Shown one piece after another: positions 51,216 to 62,201 of a stretch of DNA of 64,000 bases (the first letter of the stretch is position 1; every line of letters begins with the position of its first letter). The notes under the pieces are model-generated. The model did no database searches, was not told the origin of the DNA, and saw nothing but the letters and a program-made list of their open reading frames with translations. This DNA is from Dallia pectoralis (taxonomy: Eukaryota > Chordata > Actinopteri > Esociformes > Umbridae), in NCBI GenBank assembly GCA_029465975.1, contig CM055754.1:1834616-1898615 (forward strand). Reading direction: 5' to 3'. Made by a program: the position numbers and the translations under genes.

Positions 51216-53629
51216 TCAGTATTCATCCTGGTCTAAGTGAGCTTGTTCGTCAATCTCGTCGTCGTCCGGTGCAGCGAAGCCATCCTGAAACACAGATCAC
51301 AGATCAGGAGATCAGGTCAACCGTTTTACAGACAAGAATGAGTTCCTATTTCACATGTAGGAAAGTGTAAGCATAATGCGGACTTATTATGTCTAAGAAC
51401 ATTTAATCCGTGAATAAACGTCCTAGTTGTGTGACAGGTACCTCAGTGGCATAGAGAATGTCCATAATTCTGGAAAGGTGCGGATTGGAGTCGCTCTCAT
51501 GTTCCTGGCAGATCAGCTCAATGTCTCTCAGCTTACTGAAGTAGAAATCTCGCTCTTTCTCTAGTCCGTCCACCGTCAACTTCAGCTCCATCAACTGCGC
51601 CAAGATAAGGACAAGTTGTTTTATCTTACACACACGTATTCTACTTCAATTGTTCTTACATTCTGTCTGTGAAATATGAACCACATATCCCTTTCAATCC
51701 TACTCTTTATTGGTTATCTCACAACCGAGAAATTTGGACACAAACTCTTGTGAACTTACAGATGAACAGACATACACACTTTAACGCAGTATTGCATTGC
51801 AGTATTATAACTGAGGCCCTATTAAGACAACTGAGGCTAACTGTTCGTTGTAGGGCCATCAGTCTTACGTCTGCTTGCCCTCACTGGGACTCTACCTGTT
51901 GATTGAGCTCCATGAGCTCAGCGTCGCTGCCCCCGTTCCGTGCCAGGGCCGGGGCCTTTCTCACATTCACTGTGTTGTTCAGCACTCTCTGAGGCGTGGG
52001 CATTATCTTGGGCACCGTGGGCGACATCCTCTGTGGGCCTGGAATGGTCACGTTGTGTTAGTGGGATTCCTGATGTGATTGGTTAAACCACGGCCAAATC
52101 AAAGACACGCTACAGAACGGCGCGCTTTACTTTTTAAGGTACTTTATTGTGAATAAAAACCCTGTCGTTTTTTCCAGGGGTAGGGTTGTTGGTGGCTGTA
52201 TAACTGATTATATCTTAGTCATACGCATTTTAAATGTTAACAAAAGAATATGCAGGTAGCAGTAAACTAAATAGGGTACATAATCCACAAACAGTCATTG
52301 TTTGTCGCAGCATGCGATCAAAGCCATGACGAGTTGGATACCACTTCAGATTTATTCCACGTGTTAGCATAGCAGAATGCTGTGGCTTTTCACTGTGGAG
52401 ATTTAAAGAATCCTGACAGTGACTTGCAGATCAACTCCTCATTGGCTGTTTCTAGAATGCAAGCCAGTGTTATGGCCAATAAAGAGCTGTCATCCAGCAG
52501 ATCGTGCCCCCCCACACACAGACACACACACACAAAAACACACTGATTGCTTGCAAAGCGCAGTGTGTGTGTTTTGAGCCATCCAAAGCTCAATCAGCGA
52601 GACAAATCCATTCAGAAGAAACAGAATTGTTCTGTTGGGTTACCTGTGGGGCCATGAGTTCTCTTTGGTCTGTGGTAAAAGTGATCACCTGGATTTGGGG
52701 CGGGGGCCATGTCTTGGCCCTGTCTGGCTTGTAGAGGGTCATACTCCTTCCCGTCGTAGTTGGCATCAAAGAACTTCTTGAACCACTGAACAAATTCAAA
52801 GTTGTCCTGAAACTTTCCTTTCACCAGCTTCTCCACCGGAATTATCTGTAGAAATTAGCATACATACCTTTGATAAATTGTTTCTCAGTGTAAAAAAAAC
52901 ATCCCAGTCACAAAGTTATAAAACCAGAGCAAATATGACAGACGAACTAGACTTCTTTATTGACAGTAAACAGATAATTGTCTGACTTTGTCTACTCCCA
53001 TCCTTTTGAACGCCGCTTGGAGAACCTTGAAGTTGTGTATGTACTCGTGTTCCAGCTTAGCCTGGAACTTAACCTTCTTTAGCAGGACACAGCCTGGGAA
53101 TAGCATGTCCATGAACTGACAGTACGCTGCACCTAGAAGGTAGGAAGAAAACATTTTAAACGGGTTTATAAGAAACATATATATTCAAACATATTCTCTA
53201 ATCAATTGGACAGTTATGTGAAGTTGATTTCAGCAACAAAAAAAACAATGACATCTTTAGAACCAAACTATTTGTACAACCAGAATGACATAATCACTTT
53301 ATTTTACTGGGATTAGTAAATGTCTCGTTCACGAGAACGAGACCATATTTTTACCAAATTTGTAATAAATCTTCAATGACAAAATATTTGTCTTTCCAAT
53401 TTTGCCTCGCGCACAGCCACATCTACATTACATGTACATAGTGCTCATGTTAGCCGTGGACTCTTTAGGAGGAATCTGGAGAATACACAAAGCAGTGATG
53501 AAACGTACCTGAGCATAGCTGTTCTATCTTGGTGTAGTTGAGGTGCAGAGAATCGTTGAGCCATGCCAACATGTCATGTCGGCTCAAGGTGTCACAAGAG
53601 ACAGACGTGGCGTGCACATTCACTGCCAT
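51216..53629 (-). CDS. mapre3: MAPRE3 / EB3 microtubule plus-end tracking protein
   Basis: EB3 tracks growing microtubule ends and recruits SxIP and CAP-Gly proteins. Six coding exons: 53509-53629, 52987-53132, 52644-52845, 51896-52038, 51442-51594, 51216-51284, in all 834 nt or 277 aa (human 281). The protein starts MAVNVHATSV; the calponin-homology domain covers about residues 14-116 (LSRHDMLAWLNDSLHLNYTK, GAAYCQFMDMLFPGC, KVKFQAKLEHEYIHNFKVLQ, DNFEFVQWFKKFFDANYDGK). A basic linker follows, then the EB dimerisation coiled coil (LKLTVDGLEKERDFYFSKLR, DIELICQEHES) and the acidic tail ending DQDEY, whose terminal EEY/DEY-type motif binds CAP-Gly domains. EB3 rather than EB1/EB2 is favoured by sequence and by the dpysl5 neighbour. 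An untranslated exon upstream is likely at 56.0 kb. Confidence 0.93.
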
Positions 53630-54031
53630 CCTCTCCACCTGAAGTAGAGAACTCTGACACGTTTAGGCAAACACTTTCAATACTGCAAAACATGACAGGG
53701 TATAAAGCAAACTGGAATTTGGGTGATTTTACCGCTATTAAACAGGACGGTAAAAATTACCTCACATATGTCTACTGTTCACGTGACCCTTCTGAGTGAG
53801 GTAGATATAGCAGGAGTCATTTTATTTTTAACTTATCTTTTGTTGGCACAATAATCATCTCAGATTAAACAGAATTTCCTGGTGCTAGAGACAGCACAGA
53901 CAGAAACGACACTGTAGTTCTGCCATTCTACCATTTTATCAATATTAGGCAACTAGGCTATGTTACATTTCCATCGACATCTTACACATAGAAACAATAT
54001 CACTTATTATACTTATGTCTAATCAAATCAA

Positions 54032-54843
54032 ACACCGATGAGCCAAAACATGTGTGCAGTGTGGCAGGGTGCGTTATCAGAGAATACCAGAGCCGTAAAG
54101 GAGTTAACCTGGTCTGCAACACTGTTTAGGTAGGTACCACATGCCACATAAATGCACAGATCGAGGGGTTCCCAGCAGAACATCTCCCTCCACCGACTTG
54201 TCGTCTTCCCACAGTGCATCCTGGTCCGACCGATTCTCCAGGTAAATGGCACACATGTGCACAGCGTACACACGATTTAACAGACCAGACACCGGACCAG
54301 ACAACCTTCTTCCACTACGCCAAGGTCCAGTTCTGACTCACATCAGCTAGCTGCCCATTGTAGACACATTCCACAGTGGACTGGGGTCATCATGGGTCTG
54401 TGGTGACATTCCTCCCGTAAACCTAATTACAATTGACAGTGACTTGTGCTACAGTAGACCTTGTCTCGGTTCAGACCAGACAGGATAGCCTTTGTTGCCC
54501 CAGCTCAATGTTGAGCCTAGGGCGTCCAACACCTTGTCTCCGGTTTTTGGTCCATCCTTGGACCACAGTTAGTAGGAACTCACCACTGCTGACCGGGAGC
54601 ACCCCCCCCCCAGTCCTATGTCATTTCAGAGATGCTCTGACCCAGTCGTCTGGCCATTACAATTTGGCCCAAGTCAAAGTCACTCGGGTCATTACTTCTG
54701 ATCATTTCTCCTGCATCCAACACGTTGACTATGAGAACTGAACGTTCACTTAGCATCTAATCTACCCCAACCTTGACATGTGCCCTTGTTAGGAGATGGT
54801 CAATGTTATTTGCTTTCCCTGTGATGTTTTGGCTCATCGGTGT
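54032..54843. mobile_element. DNA transposon remnant with perfect 19-bp terminal inverted repeats
   Basis: The ends ACACCGATGAGCCAAAACA (54032-54050) and its exact reverse complement (54825-54843) bound 812 bp. The interior contains stretches such as GAGATGCTCTGACCCAGTCG and ACAATTTGGCCC that I recognise from a widespread fish repeat with ends like ACCGATCAGCCATAACA. No intact transposase and no clear target duplication were seen. It lies in the first intron of mapre3. Confidence 0.85.
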
Positions 54844-55617
54844 GTATTCCAATGTGATTTAAAGAGAAAAGAAAAGTGTAAAAGCAGAATATTTCTGTGC
54901 AGAATCATTATATACAGACAGATCAAAAATATATTATATACATTTGCAGAGAACTACAGCATAAACAAATGCCACAATTAAATAAATCGAAATAATGAAA
55001 TGACAGCAGGGATTCCACAAGTTAAAAGCTCCCTTTAAAAGGAATGTCACTGAAAATACCAAAAATAATTAAAAAATAATATTGACCCAAGATGTGCGTG
55101 CGGCTACCGAAGTAAAATATGTATTTTATTATTTCCTGATAAAAAACTAAATACAAATGTGAGGCTATCATCACAAATTCAGTAGGTAGGCAGCCTATAA
55201 CCATTCAGCTGTGTGAATCAGCGTAGAGGAAAACCAAATATTGCTTATGTCTATTACCTAAATAAATAGGTTGCTGTGTGCTATAATCTCCAGATCTTTC
55301 TAATCCATAATCTTGACCTCGGTAATATCATCAGTGCATCTTGATATAATTCAACCACCTATAATATGTATTCACAAGCAGTACCTGCACACATCCCGTA
55401 ATAATACAGCCTATATAATAGTAGATGATAGTGGCCAGTTGGCCTCCTCCACCTGCTGGCTCCTGTTTATACGAGCATATAATAAAGATAGAGGCTTATT
55501 ATTAGGTTTCAGAGTACAACGATCATTATTATTCTACATTAATAAAGGCATAATTACACCGCTTCCATAAACACCTCCAACGCTATATCGTTCAATGGAC
55601 TGCGGTTTATTCTAGTC

Positions 55618-55620
<3 letters not shown>

Positions 55621-55661
<41 letters not shown>
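55621..55661. repeat. (TA)n microsatellite
   Basis: About 20 uninterrupted TA units in the first intron of mapre3. Confidence 0.97.
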
Positions 55662-55664
<3 letters not shown>

Positions 55665-55830
55665 CCTTTACAAAACGGTAAGCGATCAGACATATATTAT
55701 ATTTCCTATTCAGTTATTTTGCCTGCTGCATGCTGAGACAACAATAAATGCGTCCCATTTGCATGGGGGTTTACAGGAACCCAGACCCTGCAGTTAGTTG
55801 CTATGTGAGCGACCCTCTGCAGGCCTCTAG

Positions 55831-55832
<2 letters not shown>

Positions 55833-55872
<40 letters not shown>
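55833..55872. repeat. (CA)n microsatellite
   Basis: About 20 CA units near the mapre3 promoter, roughly 135 bases into the first intron from the presumed exon 1 donor. Confidence 0.97.
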
Positions 55873-55874
<2 letters not shown>

Positions 55875-56007
55875 GGAATGGGAGCGCTGTCAACTGGACG
55901 ACAAATATCCACTGAACGGACAAAGGATGTGTTCGCGGAAATGCAAAATAAAGTCATTAAATATGCACATGTGTAGTGTGAAATGCATCTAGACATGCAG
56001 TACTCAC

Positions 56008-56130
56008 GGTATTTCCAGAGCTTTCTGTACCCTGTTGTTATTCCGCTGGTAGTGTTCCTACGCTTCACAACCCCCCTGTCGCGGTCCGCGCGGTGGTTAG
56101 TAACGGGCCCCGCCCCCACCCACCGCTACT
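56008..56130 (-). promoter_or_regulatory. mapre3: putative mapre3 noncoding exon 1 and GC-rich promoter
   Basis: A good donor (ATACC|GTGAGTAC) at 56008/56007 on the minus strand is followed upstream by a GC-rich block with CGCGGTCCGCGCGG and a GC box (GGGGGCGGGG on the minus strand) near 56105-56115. This fits an untranslated first exon and core promoter of mapre3, whose coding exon has an acceptor at 53639-53640. Confidence 0.6.
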
Positions 56131-56720
56131 GTCTAATGCGCATGCGCCCGACTCCATGCTGCTACAGACTATGTGGTCATTTATAAATAGGATCTGTCCT
56201 ATCACTGGGGGTGTAGACTCACCAGCCAACATGTGCTTAGGCTAGCATACGGCTTTATTCCTAAAGCCTGGGGTTATTGAGGTCGTTTTATTTGCCAGAG
56301 ATAAATCCTATAATATTAGGATTTAATACATCATCTATTTTACTGTTGTGTTACCAGGTATATATGCTAAGTATGCAATCTTGTTTATAGCAACAATATG
56401 CAAGCAATTAGGTTTAACTGTCTAGCTCAGAAGGGCAGGATTGTTAGACTGGGGATTAGAACCAGTAACCTTTGGTCCAATGCTCTTGACCACTCACCCA
56501 TTTCCAAAAAATCTGCTGCCCCCAAAGCGGTTTACAAAGCTTCAGGTTTGGTTTCTGATGACACCCTTTAGGACTTCCATATTGAAGTCGAATGCAATTT
56601 TATATGAATTGCCAGTTATTTTATTTTATCCAATTTGCCAAATTTTGTCTAGACGACATGGCTATTTATTGCTTTATTTTTTAAGAAAATCAATTTAAAC
56701 AGCATGACATTTCCGTGTTG
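56131..56720. other. dpysl5-mapre3 spacer
   Basis: No gene seen. The part 56437-56510 on the minus strand has a tRNA-like head (AGTGGTCAAGAGCATTGGAC) and box B (GGTTCTAATCC), so it is a tRNA-derived SINE remnant. Confidence 0.5.
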
Positions 56721-58326
56721 TTTATTTGCACTCAATCATGTGATAAAGAGCTGCAAAAACATAAGATAAAAGCAAACCTCGGTGAACTCACAGTAGGCTA
56801 TTCAGCACCAGTAAGGACATCTTACATTGCAGTCTATTTTGTGGTTCGAAATATAATATAACAAATATAATGTTTAAACTATACTCTTAACAAATAAAAG
56901 TCAAATTATATATTCTCAGTAGCTTACATTTTGAGACAAAAACACTAGAATCTGCATACGATCTGGTAATAGCATGGCAGTGCATTGAATGACATTAGGA
57001 CAACTTTCAATATAGAGCCCAACTTTATATCTAAAGTCCAATCTGGGAAACGTCAACCGAAAAGCAACGCAAACCAGTCAGATATCTTTCAGTGCGTGTC
57101 AACACCAAAATTCCTCATGAGTCAATAACAAAATTCCTCGATGTTGTAACAAAAAAGATGAAGGGAAAAAAGTGGTATGTGCTCAGTAGTAATCTTCAAA
57201 ATCCTAAATGTAATCAACATGTAACTGGTGTTAAGATAATGATCTCCAGTGGCTGTCGTTATGGTTAATGGGAGACTTCACTGGTGAGAACAAGGCAGTT
57301 TAGTGTGGAGCTAGCTTGTCGCTAACCAATAATATGTTAAGTAATATCAAATCACCACTTGAACAAAGAATGCTGCTAAATATTAGTCATATCAGTGCGT
57401 TCGATACAAGAGTTCTATGCCACAACATACAAACAGTAAACACAGCATTAGTCTATTCACATTGATGGGAGATGAGCAGAAAGACAGGTACACTGCACTA
57501 AAATGTAAACCGAAATATAGACACAAACTCTGCAACTACTTACTCTACGTATTTAGGTATTCAATTCTCATAATTCTGCTATTGACAGTCCATTTCTTTG
57601 AAAAACATTGCAACGTTTGACAACCAATAAACCACATTTAAAGTAACAGCTGGAGACAAAGAAAAAACATGTTAAAACCAAACCGAAAATAGGTGATTCA
57701 GACCATAATTACAAGATAACCACCATCATTTATGTTAAGTGCAATATGATATTGTGTAGTAAATAACGAATCACATTAATTCATGACTGTTCTCAGTCAG
57801 TAGAAAAAGTTGTTTTGTTACTCATAAAATCATGTTTCGAAAGGCAGCTGAGTAGTACATGATACAAGTGCAATATTGTAATTATTGTGAGGTAAACCAA
57901 TTATCATCTCAACACGCCCTCAACCTAAGACAATTAGTGTATAATGACACACAGCAGTTTCCCTAACGTACATCCATTTATCCAAAACAGTAAACTAGCA
58001 ACTTGGTAGCCACTGTGCAAATTTAGGCGCTTGACTTACGCTTAACTCACATGCCTAATATTGTTCAAGTTTTCACCATACAGGAATATTACCAAACATT
58101 TAAAAATGACATTAAAGTCATTAAATGTAAATGCTACTCAGACATTGTCATCATATATACACTAAATGTGTGTGTGTGTCGATTTCTCAAATAAAATGTG
58201 AGCTTTTCTTTCCTGGCTAAGCCTCCCGGGTGAACGAAACGAGCAGTTGTCATGGTTGGCTTTGAACTTTCCTTGAGGACTGAGAACTTCGTTGACTATT
58301 CTACATCTCACTCGTCGTCTCCACCG
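56721..58326 (-). other. dpysl5: dpysl5 3' untranslated region (probable)
   Basis: AATAAA on the minus strand at 56726-56721 is the signal used to define this ~1.6-kb AT-rich stretch after the dpysl5 stop. No open frame in it shows family features. Confidence 0.45.
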
Positions 58327-61300
58327 TTACCAGATGCCACTGGATCGCCCACCTGGCGGGGCCAGAATCCTTGCAGAAGACCTCTTTGGGATTTTGTCAT
58401 CGAGCTGGGCACCTGAAGAGATTCATTTTCAAAAGATAGGACGAGAATTACATTTAGTGACACATTGTGCACATAGAACGGCAAAAATACATCTGTTCTA
58501 TTCATTATATTTCCTCATATGGTAGGTGCAGAAATGCATATAAATTAACTATTAAGGATAATTACTGTTATGAAATCCCAAATGGTTAAGGCAATGTGAA
58601 CTATGACCTGTGAACTATGCCCTGTGCTAATGAAAGCCTATGGTATATTTGGTATCTGCATGATACCGGAGAGACTGAAGCTGGACTCATGTAGATCTCT
58701 CTGTCCCCCATGTCGGGTGTTCGGTCGTGTTGGAGTGTCCCCGTCACTGGGGCCGTTGTCCTTTTTCCCAGAATGCATCACTGCAATGTCCCCTTCGTAG
58801 GGTTCACGCTCTACAGCCTTTACGGCCTGGCACTGAGAGGTCACACACACACACACACACACACGCAAACACAAAGACACACACCCAGCAGGTAAGCAAA
58901 CAAGTAAAAATTAAAAACATAAAATAGTACTATTAACTTATTTAAAGATTAAAACAATCTGGATTTCAGTTTTTTACAGTCAGTTAAAGCTGTGGCGACT
59001 TCGCACAATACCTTCTCCCTCTGCACCATCTTCTTGTAAAGGTAATCAGGGAAGGTTCTGAGTGGGTAGAACTTCCCGGAACCTTCGGCACACGTGAACA
59101 CTCCGTTCTCGTAGACCAAACGACCACGGCTGATAGTAACCAGAGGGACCCCATGGCAACGGAGGCCCTCGTACAGGTTGTAGTCTCCACCCTGTACCTG
59201 GGTATCCACGGAGATGGTCCTGCACACAGAGAAGCACTATCGTTATGGGGTCTTGTTTGGTTTAGTAACAGCTCATCATCCATCTTTAAGCATTGCTTTA
59301 TTAAAGAAAAAACATCTTATCCCCGTCAGGGTCAGAGGTCAATTGTCTGGCAGGATGTAAGAGTGTCTGAGTAGACTGTGTGGATAGTAGGTAGTCTTCA
59401 TACCTGGTTCCTTCAGGGTCCCAGACCACCACGTCAGCATCTGCCCCCGGAATGATCCGGCCCTTTCTCGGATACAGGTTGTAGATCTTAGCCGCGTTGG
59501 AGCTGGTCACCGCCACAAAACGGTTCTCGTCCATTTTGCCTCCGACCTGACGGCAGACGAAGGTTTTCCACGACAGAGGGAGAGACAGAGGGAGCAATTC
59601 TGTGATCAATACGCTGGGAATCCAAATCAAATGGCATGCTGTCTCCGTGCAAAATCAATATTGTGACGGACGTATGAATATGCATCGCAGTGCCATGGTA
59701 ACGAATACAGAAATCACACCAGCACACTGAATCCATTTTCAAGTCTATGTCTGGCCTCGTGTTTGCTTCGCTTCTAGCCAGCGTTGTGCCCACAGAGAGT
59801 TCCTGACACGCTAAGTCCGGGTTTGCTCACCACTCCACGCTCCCACATGACACTCATACGGTCCTGGACGCCCGGGACTCCGTGGGGGATCTTTGTGAAG
59901 TCGTCCTTGCCCATTGCCCTCTGTTTTGTGGTGAAGGGACGATGGTCAGACACGACTACATTTAGGGTGTCACTGAGTGGGAACGGAGGGAGAGGTGAGA
60001 GGAGGATCGGTCAGTGGAAATATTCAACCAAAGCAAATATGCGACGCATACAACCAAGGAGTCAATGTTACTGTTGAAGACCAGAACGAAAGAGAGGTAT
60101 GTATTATGCAAAGACATAAAGTGTGTGTGACAGGGCGTGTTTGTTCCCTCACTTCCCCAGGAGACTCATCAGGTAGTTGGGGGTGTTGGGGTCCAGGCGT
60201 AGGGGGGGTACTGTGACGTAAGCTGCAGCATGGGCCCAGTCCTGGTGGTAGTACTGCAGACCGTTAAGAACCGCGTGGGCTGTGGTGGTCTCACCCTGCA
60301 CCACTTTACCTGCAGACACAGCACACACGTGTACAAAACAACGTGTCGGGTCGGACAGAGTTACCCGACAGACAGAGAGACAGGGGCTGTGGTTCCGATA
60401 CCATACGTGACGGGTACAGGAGCAGAACTGACAGGATACGGCCTGCATTAACCCTTACCCTGCATCTTGGCTGTAGCCAACACATCTCCTGCTGACATGC
60501 TGGATACATTGACCAGGTAGATAGGACAGTGTGCCTGACCGGGAAGGACACAGAGACGACACGTATCAGCCCAGTTGAACGCCTTTCACGGCCAGTGCCG
60601 GATCAATTTAAAAACCCGGAAACGATTTACTTGGTGATAAAAGTTTAATGAAATGTTCAGTCAGGAGATGAAACTCACTCGGTTTGCAATGGTAATTGCC
60701 CGGTGGGTGGCCTCGGCCTCCAGCTGTAAGAAAGGAAAGACAAGTGAATGTAGTGGAAAGTAAAGTGCTTCTTATTGCTAGAGTTTTATGGTTGGGAATT
60801 TGGCAGTTAACTGACAATCATGTCATTGTTCTGACATCCCCAGGAGTAATGTATTATTTTTATGACACGTTGATGTTAAATATGGAAGGTCTGATGTACA
60901 GTAATTAGACACCTGAAATGCCTTGCTAAATTGCAATAATTAGTCATTGTGACGTCATTTCAGAATAATAATAATGTTCCTACCTCTTCGGGCCTGCTGA
61001 TCTCGATGCCCTCTGGACCACTGATGCCCAAGTCCAATGCCTCCTTGGCTCCCTAGAAAGCACACAGCAGGATGACTCCGGCTCCGTTTGGTATTTCACT
61101 CATATCAAAATTATGCACACTAAATATGTCTGCTAATTCAGCGGAATTTCTATTAATTCTAAATCTAACCCTGACTTAAACATGTTGCGATGTAAAATCA
61201 ATCAATCATATTTATTTTATAAAACCCTTTTTACAACGAAGTTACAAACACCCAGCCTGAAACCTGACAGAGCACACATCAACAAGTTGATTCACAGGAA

Positions 61301-62201
61301 AACTCCACGATGGGTCGAATTTAGGAAGAAACATAGAGAGGAACCAGGCTGTGAGGGGTGGACAGGCCCTTTCTGGCTGTTCTGGGTGAAATAATAATAG
61401 TTAAATGATTACATTATTTTTTTTATTCAGAGAGTCTTAGAAAATAGTCCAGGTCAAACGCATGACCAGTCTGAAAGGGACAACCAGGAGGGCTAAAGAG
61501 ATTTTACATTGGAACATCACAGATATTGAGCTGACTGTTCTCCTTTCAAAACATTGTCATGGATGTTCTCTCACCTCTGCCACCAGTTCTCCGTTCTCTG
61601 CGTGGACGCGAGCCACGGCCCCGATGTCTTTACAGTTCTGCAGAGCCTGGAACAGCTCAGAGTCCCTCAGCATGAACAGGTCCTTATAGGCCATGAACAT
61701 CTGGAAGGAGTTGATCCCTTTGTCTCTCACCAGGCTCTCCATCTCAGCGCGCACCTGATAAAGGGGAAAGGTCGCAGGATAGAGTTCACCTGAACAAGTC
61801 AAATAAAATATATACATACATAGATTTGTTTTGAACCGTGTTAGTAACTACAGTATGTGTTTAACCAGGCCAGTGCAGAGCAGAGTGGCTCTGCTGGATT
61901 CATCGTGGCTCATTCAAGTACCAAGTGTGCAACACTGTCGATAAACGGTCTGTTGCAAAGCGTTTTTGCAGCAGATAGTGTTTTTTTTAAACGCACTCCA
62001 ACAAATGGATGCACAGCAGATATGTAGGGGTTGCTGCAGTACCTTGGGCCCCCACCAGGTGACGCCCATATGCAGGGCATAATCACAGCAGGCTTTACTG
62101 TCAGCCAGGGAGCGGGTCTTCTCATAGGCCTCCAGCAGGGACTCGTTCTTCTCTGGTAACACATGTCCAATCACCATGGTGGTACCTCCTGCCAGAGCCG
62201 C
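58327..62201 (-). CDS. dpysl5: DPYSL5 / CRMP5, 5'-incomplete
   Basis: CRMP5 is a neuronal cytosolic phosphoprotein of the dihydropyrimidinase fold, lacking hydantoinase activity, which regulates neurite outgrowth. Eleven exons: 62043-62201, 61575-61754, 60984-61052, 60679-60723, 60459-60534, 60153-60309, 59831-59972, 59404-59546, 59012-59219, 58667-58826, 58327-58412, giving the last 474 residues in frame. Landmarks are GGTTMVIGHVLPEKNESLLE, CCDYALHMGVTWW, DIGAVARVHAENGELVAE, CPIYLVNVSSMSAGDV, LQYYHQDWAHAAAYVTVPPL, SDHRPFTTKQRAMGKDDF, GKMDENRFVAVTSSNAAK, GADADVVVWDPEGTR and the C-terminal PPGGRSSGIW. The first exon seen corresponds to about residue 91 of human CRMP5 (564 aa), so one or more 5' exons lie beyond 62201, probably outside the window. 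The acceptor of 58667-58826 could instead be six bases further up. Adjacency to mapre3 is as in human 2p23. Confidence 0.94.
58840..58866. repeat. (CA)n microsatellite in dpysl5 intron
   Basis: About 12 CA units begin roughly 14 bases from the acceptor edge of the dpysl5 exon 58667-58826. Confidence 0.93.
61197..61400 (+). repeat. dispersed repeat, copy 2
   Basis: Homologous to 17911-18135 in the same orientation; this one lies in a dpysl5 intron. Shared blocks include ACAAACACCCAGCC and AGAGAGGAACCAGGCT. Confidence 0.75.

Noticed and set aside
54028..54741. Open frames inside the mapre3 intron as a small gene.
   Set aside because: They lie wholly inside the inverted-repeat-bounded transposon remnant.
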